From Luteimonas terricola (lineage in GTDB: Bacteria; Pseudomonadota; Gammaproteobacteria; Xanthomonadales; Xanthomonadaceae), in assembly GCF_004352845.1 (NCBI RefSeq), contig NZ_SJRX01000002.1, forward strand, positions 434,001-498,000: a DNA stretch of 64,000 nucleotides. The letters run 5' to 3'. A program made the translations under genes and the position numbers. The notes beneath the pieces are model-generated. The model ran no database searches. It had not been told where the DNA came from and was given only the letters and a program-made list of their open reading frames with translations. Position 1 is the stretch's first letter. Every line of letters begins with the position of its first letter. This document shows positions 59,021 to 64,000 of this stretch, in pieces.

Positions 59021-59845
59021 ATGCCCGAGCTGCCCGAAATCGAGACCACCCGCCGCGGCCTGGCGCCGCACGTCGAAGGCGCGCGCGTGCAGCGGGTGCT
59101 GCTGCGCCGTCCCGACCTGCGCTGGCCGATCCCGGCCGAGGTGGGTGAGCAGCTGCCCGGGCAGCGCATCGACGCCGTGCGCCGGCGTGCCAAATACCTG
59201 CTGCTCGACACCGCCGCCGGCAGCGCCCTGCTGCACCTGGGCATGTCCGGCAGCCTGCGGGTGCTGCCCGCCGACACCGCGCCCCGAGCGCACGACCACG
59301 TCGACATCGCCATGTCCGGACCCGACGGCGCGCTGCGCGTGCTGCGCTTGACCGACCCGCGGCGCTTCGGATGCCTGCTCTGGCAACCATCGGGCGAAAC
59401 CCATCCGCTGCTGGCCGGACTGGGGCCGGAGCCGCTGGGCGACGGCTTCGACGGCGACTACCTGTTCGCCCGCAGCCGCGGCCGCCGGGCTCCGGTGAAA
59501 GCCTTCCTCATGGACCAGCGGGTGGTGGTGGGCGTGGGCAACATCTATGTCGCCGAGGCGCTGTTCGCGGCCGGGGTGTCGCCGCTGCGCGCGGCGGGCA
59601 GGATCTCGCGCGAGCGCTACGGGCGGGTCGCGAACGAGATCCGGGCCGTGCTGTCGCGGGCGATCGTCAGCGGCGGCACGACCCTGCGCGACTTCATCTC
59701 GCCCGACGGCGCGCCGGGCTACTTCGAACAGGAGCTCTCGGTCTACGGTCGCGACGGCGAACCCTGCCAGCACTGCGGCCGCCCCCTGCGCCATGCCCTG
59801 GTCGCGCAGCGCGCCACCGTATGGTGCGGCACCTGCCAGCGCTGA
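59021..59845 (+). CDS. mutM: Formamidopyrimidine-DNA glycosylase
   Basis: A 274-residue repair glycosylase removing 8-oxoguanine. After processing of Met, Pro2 and Glu3 are the catalytic residues (MPELPEIE). It has LLLHLGMSGSL, a helix-two-turn-helix DQRVVVGVGNIYVAEALF and a zinc finger CQHC...CGTC at the C-terminus. The ATG at 59021 fixes the MPELPE terminus. It is followed by the ECF sigma gene after 37 bases. Confidence 0.97.
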   Translation: MPELPEIETTRRGLAPHVEGARVQRVLLRRPDLRWPIPAEVGEQLPGQRIDAVRRRAKYLLLDTAAGSALLHLGMSGSLRVLPADTAPRAHDHVDIAMSGPDGALRVLRLTDPRRFGCLLWQPSGETHPLLAGLGPEPLGDGFDGDYLFARSRGRRAPVKAFLMDQRVVVGVGNIYVAEALFAAGVSPLRAAGRISRERYGRVANEIRAVLSRAIVSGGTTLRDFISPDGAPGYFEQELSVYGRDGEPCQHCGRPLRHALVAQRATVWCGTCQR

Positions 59846-59882
59846 GCGCAGGCGCTATGATCGGGCCTCCGAGGGGAACCCC

Positions 59883-60446
59883 ATGCCCGACAACGCAGAC
59901 ATCACGCTGTTGCTCGACGCCGCCCGCGATGGCGACCGCGGCGCGCTCGACAACGTGCTGGCCACGCTCTACCAGGAACTGCACAGCATGGCCCGGCGCC
60001 AGCTGGCCGGGCAGTACGGGCAGACGCTCGACGCCACCGCCCTGGTGCACGAGGCCTACCTCAAGCTGATCGGCCGCCGCGAGGCCCGCTTCGACGACCG
60101 CGCGCACTTCTTCGCCTATGCCGCATCGGCGATGCGCAGCGTGGTGGTCGACTACGCGCGCCAGCGCATGGCGCAGAAGCGCGGCGGCGACCTGCACCGG
60201 GTCACCGACCTGCCCGAGGACATCGAGGGCGGCCTGCGCCTGGACGACGACATGCTCGCCCTGGACGTCGCGCTCACCCGCCTGGCCGCGGTCGACCAGC
60301 GCCTGGCCCACGTGGTCGAGCTGCGCTACTTCGGCGGCCTGTCCGAGATCGAGATCGCCGAGTTGCTCCAGCGTTCCGAGCGCAGCATCCGCCGCGACTG
60401 GCAGAAGGCGCGGCTGTACCTCCTCGCCTCGCTGAAGGCGGACTGA
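59883..60446 (+). CDS. ECF-type sigma factor (TIGR02999-like)
   Basis: A 187-residue sigma factor with region 2 (LYQELHSMARRQL, DATALVHEAYLKL, FFAYAASAMRSVVVDYARQ) and region 4 (RYFGGLSEIEIAELLQRSERSIRRDWQKAR). This ECF class is typical of Xanthomonadales and Planctomycetes and is commonly paired with a Ser/Thr kinase, as here 28 bases downstream. GAGGGGAA precedes the ATG at 59883, and a TATGAT box lies at about 59855. Confidence 0.9.
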   Translation: MPDNADITLLLDAARDGDRGALDNVLATLYQELHSMARRQLAGQYGQTLDATALVHEAYLKLIGRREARFDDRAHFFAYAASAMRSVVVDYARQRMAQKRGGDLHRVTDLPEDIEGGLRLDDDMLALDVALTRLAAVDQRLAHVVELRYFGGLSEIEIAELLQRSERSIRRDWQKARLYLLASLKAD

Positions 60447-60474
60447 GGAGGCGCCCGGCGGGCACGCGCGGCTG

Positions 60475-63333
<2,859 letters not shown>

Positions 63334-63336
63334 GGC

Positions 63337-63960
63337 TCAGTCCAGCCGCAGCGACGGCTGCAGCGGCTCGATGCGGCCCTCGCCGCGCATGATGCGCTTG
63401 AACTCCGCGCGGCTGACCGAGACATAGCGCTCGTTGCCGCCGATCTCCACCTGCGGCCCGTCCTGCACCGCGCGTCCCTGGTCGTCCACGCGCACGGTCA
63501 TCGTCGCCTTGCTGCCGCTGTGGCAGATGGTCTTGATCTCCTGGATCTCGTCGGCCCAGGCCAGCAGGTAGCGGCTGCCCTCGAACAGCTCGCCCTGGAA
63601 ATCGGTGCGCAGGCCGTAGCAGAGCACCGGCACGCCGAGCGCATCGACCACCTCCGACAGCTGCCAGGCCTGGGGCCGGGTGAGGAACTGGGCCTCGTCC
63701 ACGAGCACGCAGTGCAGGCGACCGCCGGCGGCGATGTCCGCCTTCACCACCGCCTGCAGGTCGGCGTCGCGTCCGAAGGCCAGGGCCTCGGCCTGCAGCC
63801 CGATCCGCGACGCTACGCGGCCGCTGCCGGAGCGGTCGTCCAGCCCAGGTGCCAGGATCAGTACCCGCATCCCGCGCTCGCGGTAGTTGTGCGCGGACTG
63901 CAGCAGGGTGGTGGTCTTTCCGGCGTTCATCGCCGAGTAGTAGAAGTAGAGCTTGGCCAA
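63337..63960 (-). CDS. tdk: Thymidine kinase
   Basis: A 207-residue type II thymidine kinase. It has the P-loop [13 protein letters not shown], the LVDEAQFL segment, and the C-terminal [12 protein letters not shown] lasso. It starts at a TTG (63960) since MAKLYFYY matches the family N-terminus. The usual zinc ribbon (two Cys, then Cys-His) is largely missing: only one Cys remains in KTICHSGSK, and VSVSRAEF replaces VSVCRKH. Activity is still likely, as the core motifs are intact. Confidence 0.92.
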   Translation of the reverse strand: MAKLYFYYSAMNAGKTTTLLQSAHNYRERGMRVLILAPGLDDRSGSGRVASRIGLQAEALAFGRDADLQAVVKADIAAGGRLHCVLVDEAQFLTRPQAWQLSEVVDALGVPVLCYGLRTDFQGELFEGSRYLLAWADEIQEIKTICHSGSKATMTVRVDDQGRAVQDGPQVEIGGNERYVSVSRAEFKRIMRGEGRIEPLQPSLRLD

Positions 63961-63964
63961 GGGA

Positions 63965-64000
63965 TCACATGTCCGGTTCGTCCGCGTCCGGGGGCAACTC
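63965..64000 (-). CDS. C-terminal fragment of an unidentified gene upstream of tdk
   Basis: Reading minus from the window edge gives [11 protein letters not shown] then TGA at 63965-63967, four bases before the tdk TTG. The acidic end and the overlap-type spacing suggest a real upstream gene, but 11 residues cannot identify it. Confidence 0.3.
   Translation of the reverse strand, partial: ELPPDADEPDM

Overview
The window is about 70% GC bacterial chromosome. Its gene content points to the order Lysobacterales (Xanthomonadales), of Luteimonas/Lysobacter/Xanthomonas type. The strongest indicators are a XanB2-type chorismatase next to an aryl polyene (xanthomonadin-type) pigment cluster, a C-rich-loop small RNA downstream of polA that matches the Xanthomonadaceae RNA sX13, and GTAG-headed REP-like hairpins. 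The genus cannot be fixed from sequence alone. There are no phage, insertion sequence or CRISPR signs; this is a core chromosome with a conserved secondary-metabolite locus.

Layout. 0-3 kb: minus-strand bd-type quinol oxidase (cydAB, short Q-loop type) and ycgL. 3-8.3 kb: a secreted S9 peptidase, hemF, a large nested inverted repeat, a YetF-like membrane protein and glucokinase. 8.3-13 kb: a repeat-rich intergenic region, the sX13-like RNA, polA, a DUF2782 lipoprotein and a DUF502 membrane protein. 13-18.4 kb: uvrD, a YfcG-like GST and a dipeptidyl peptidase IV. 18.6-33.3 kb: the aryl polyene locus as two convergent operons. The plus operon holds ketosynthase, chain-length factor, glycosyltransferase, flavin halogenase-like enzyme and cation/proton antiporter. 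The minus operon holds ACP, membrane protein, PlsC, hotdog dehydratase, LpxL-like acyltransferase, LolA-like protein, MMPL exporter, second dehydratase and ketoreductase. XanB2 is divergent from the ACP. 33.3-37.3 kb: hemB, aroE, a gamma carbonic anhydrase, xthA and a GlsB-type protein. 37.3-39.4 kb: an outlying pigment pair, acyl-ACP ligase and phosphopantetheinyl transferase. 39.4-42.6 kb: rsmG-parA-parB and rpmB-rpmG. 42.7-55.5 kb: an acetate-type carbon module with CrbS-like hybrid kinase, TlpA-like thioredoxin, CrbR-like regulator, acs, a DUF294 protein, an exonuclease, a DcaP-like porin and a two-subunit sodium:solute symporter. 55.6-64 kb: a hypothetical protein, an EF-hand protein, a fatty acid desaturase, glutathionyl-hydroquinone reductase, mutM, an ECF sigma factor with a Ser/Thr kinase, and thymidine kinase.

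How the genes fit together (inference). AroE supplies shikimate toward chorismate and XanB2 makes hydroxybenzoate. The ligase loads it on the ACP, after the phosphopantetheinyl transferase has activated the ACP. KS/CLF, ketoreductase and two hotdog dehydratases build the polyene, and the halogenase-like enzyme may halogenate the ring. The acyltransferases and glycosyltransferase attach it to a lipid, and MMPL plus the LolA-like protein move it to the outer membrane. Separately, the CrbSR-like pair probably controls acs and the uptake genes around it.

Many genes here (polA, hemF, hemB, uvrD, the gamma carbonic anhydrase, rsmG, the DUF294 gene) have a TANAAT-like -10 box 6-7 nt before the start codon and no ribosome binding site, which suggests leaderless mRNAs.
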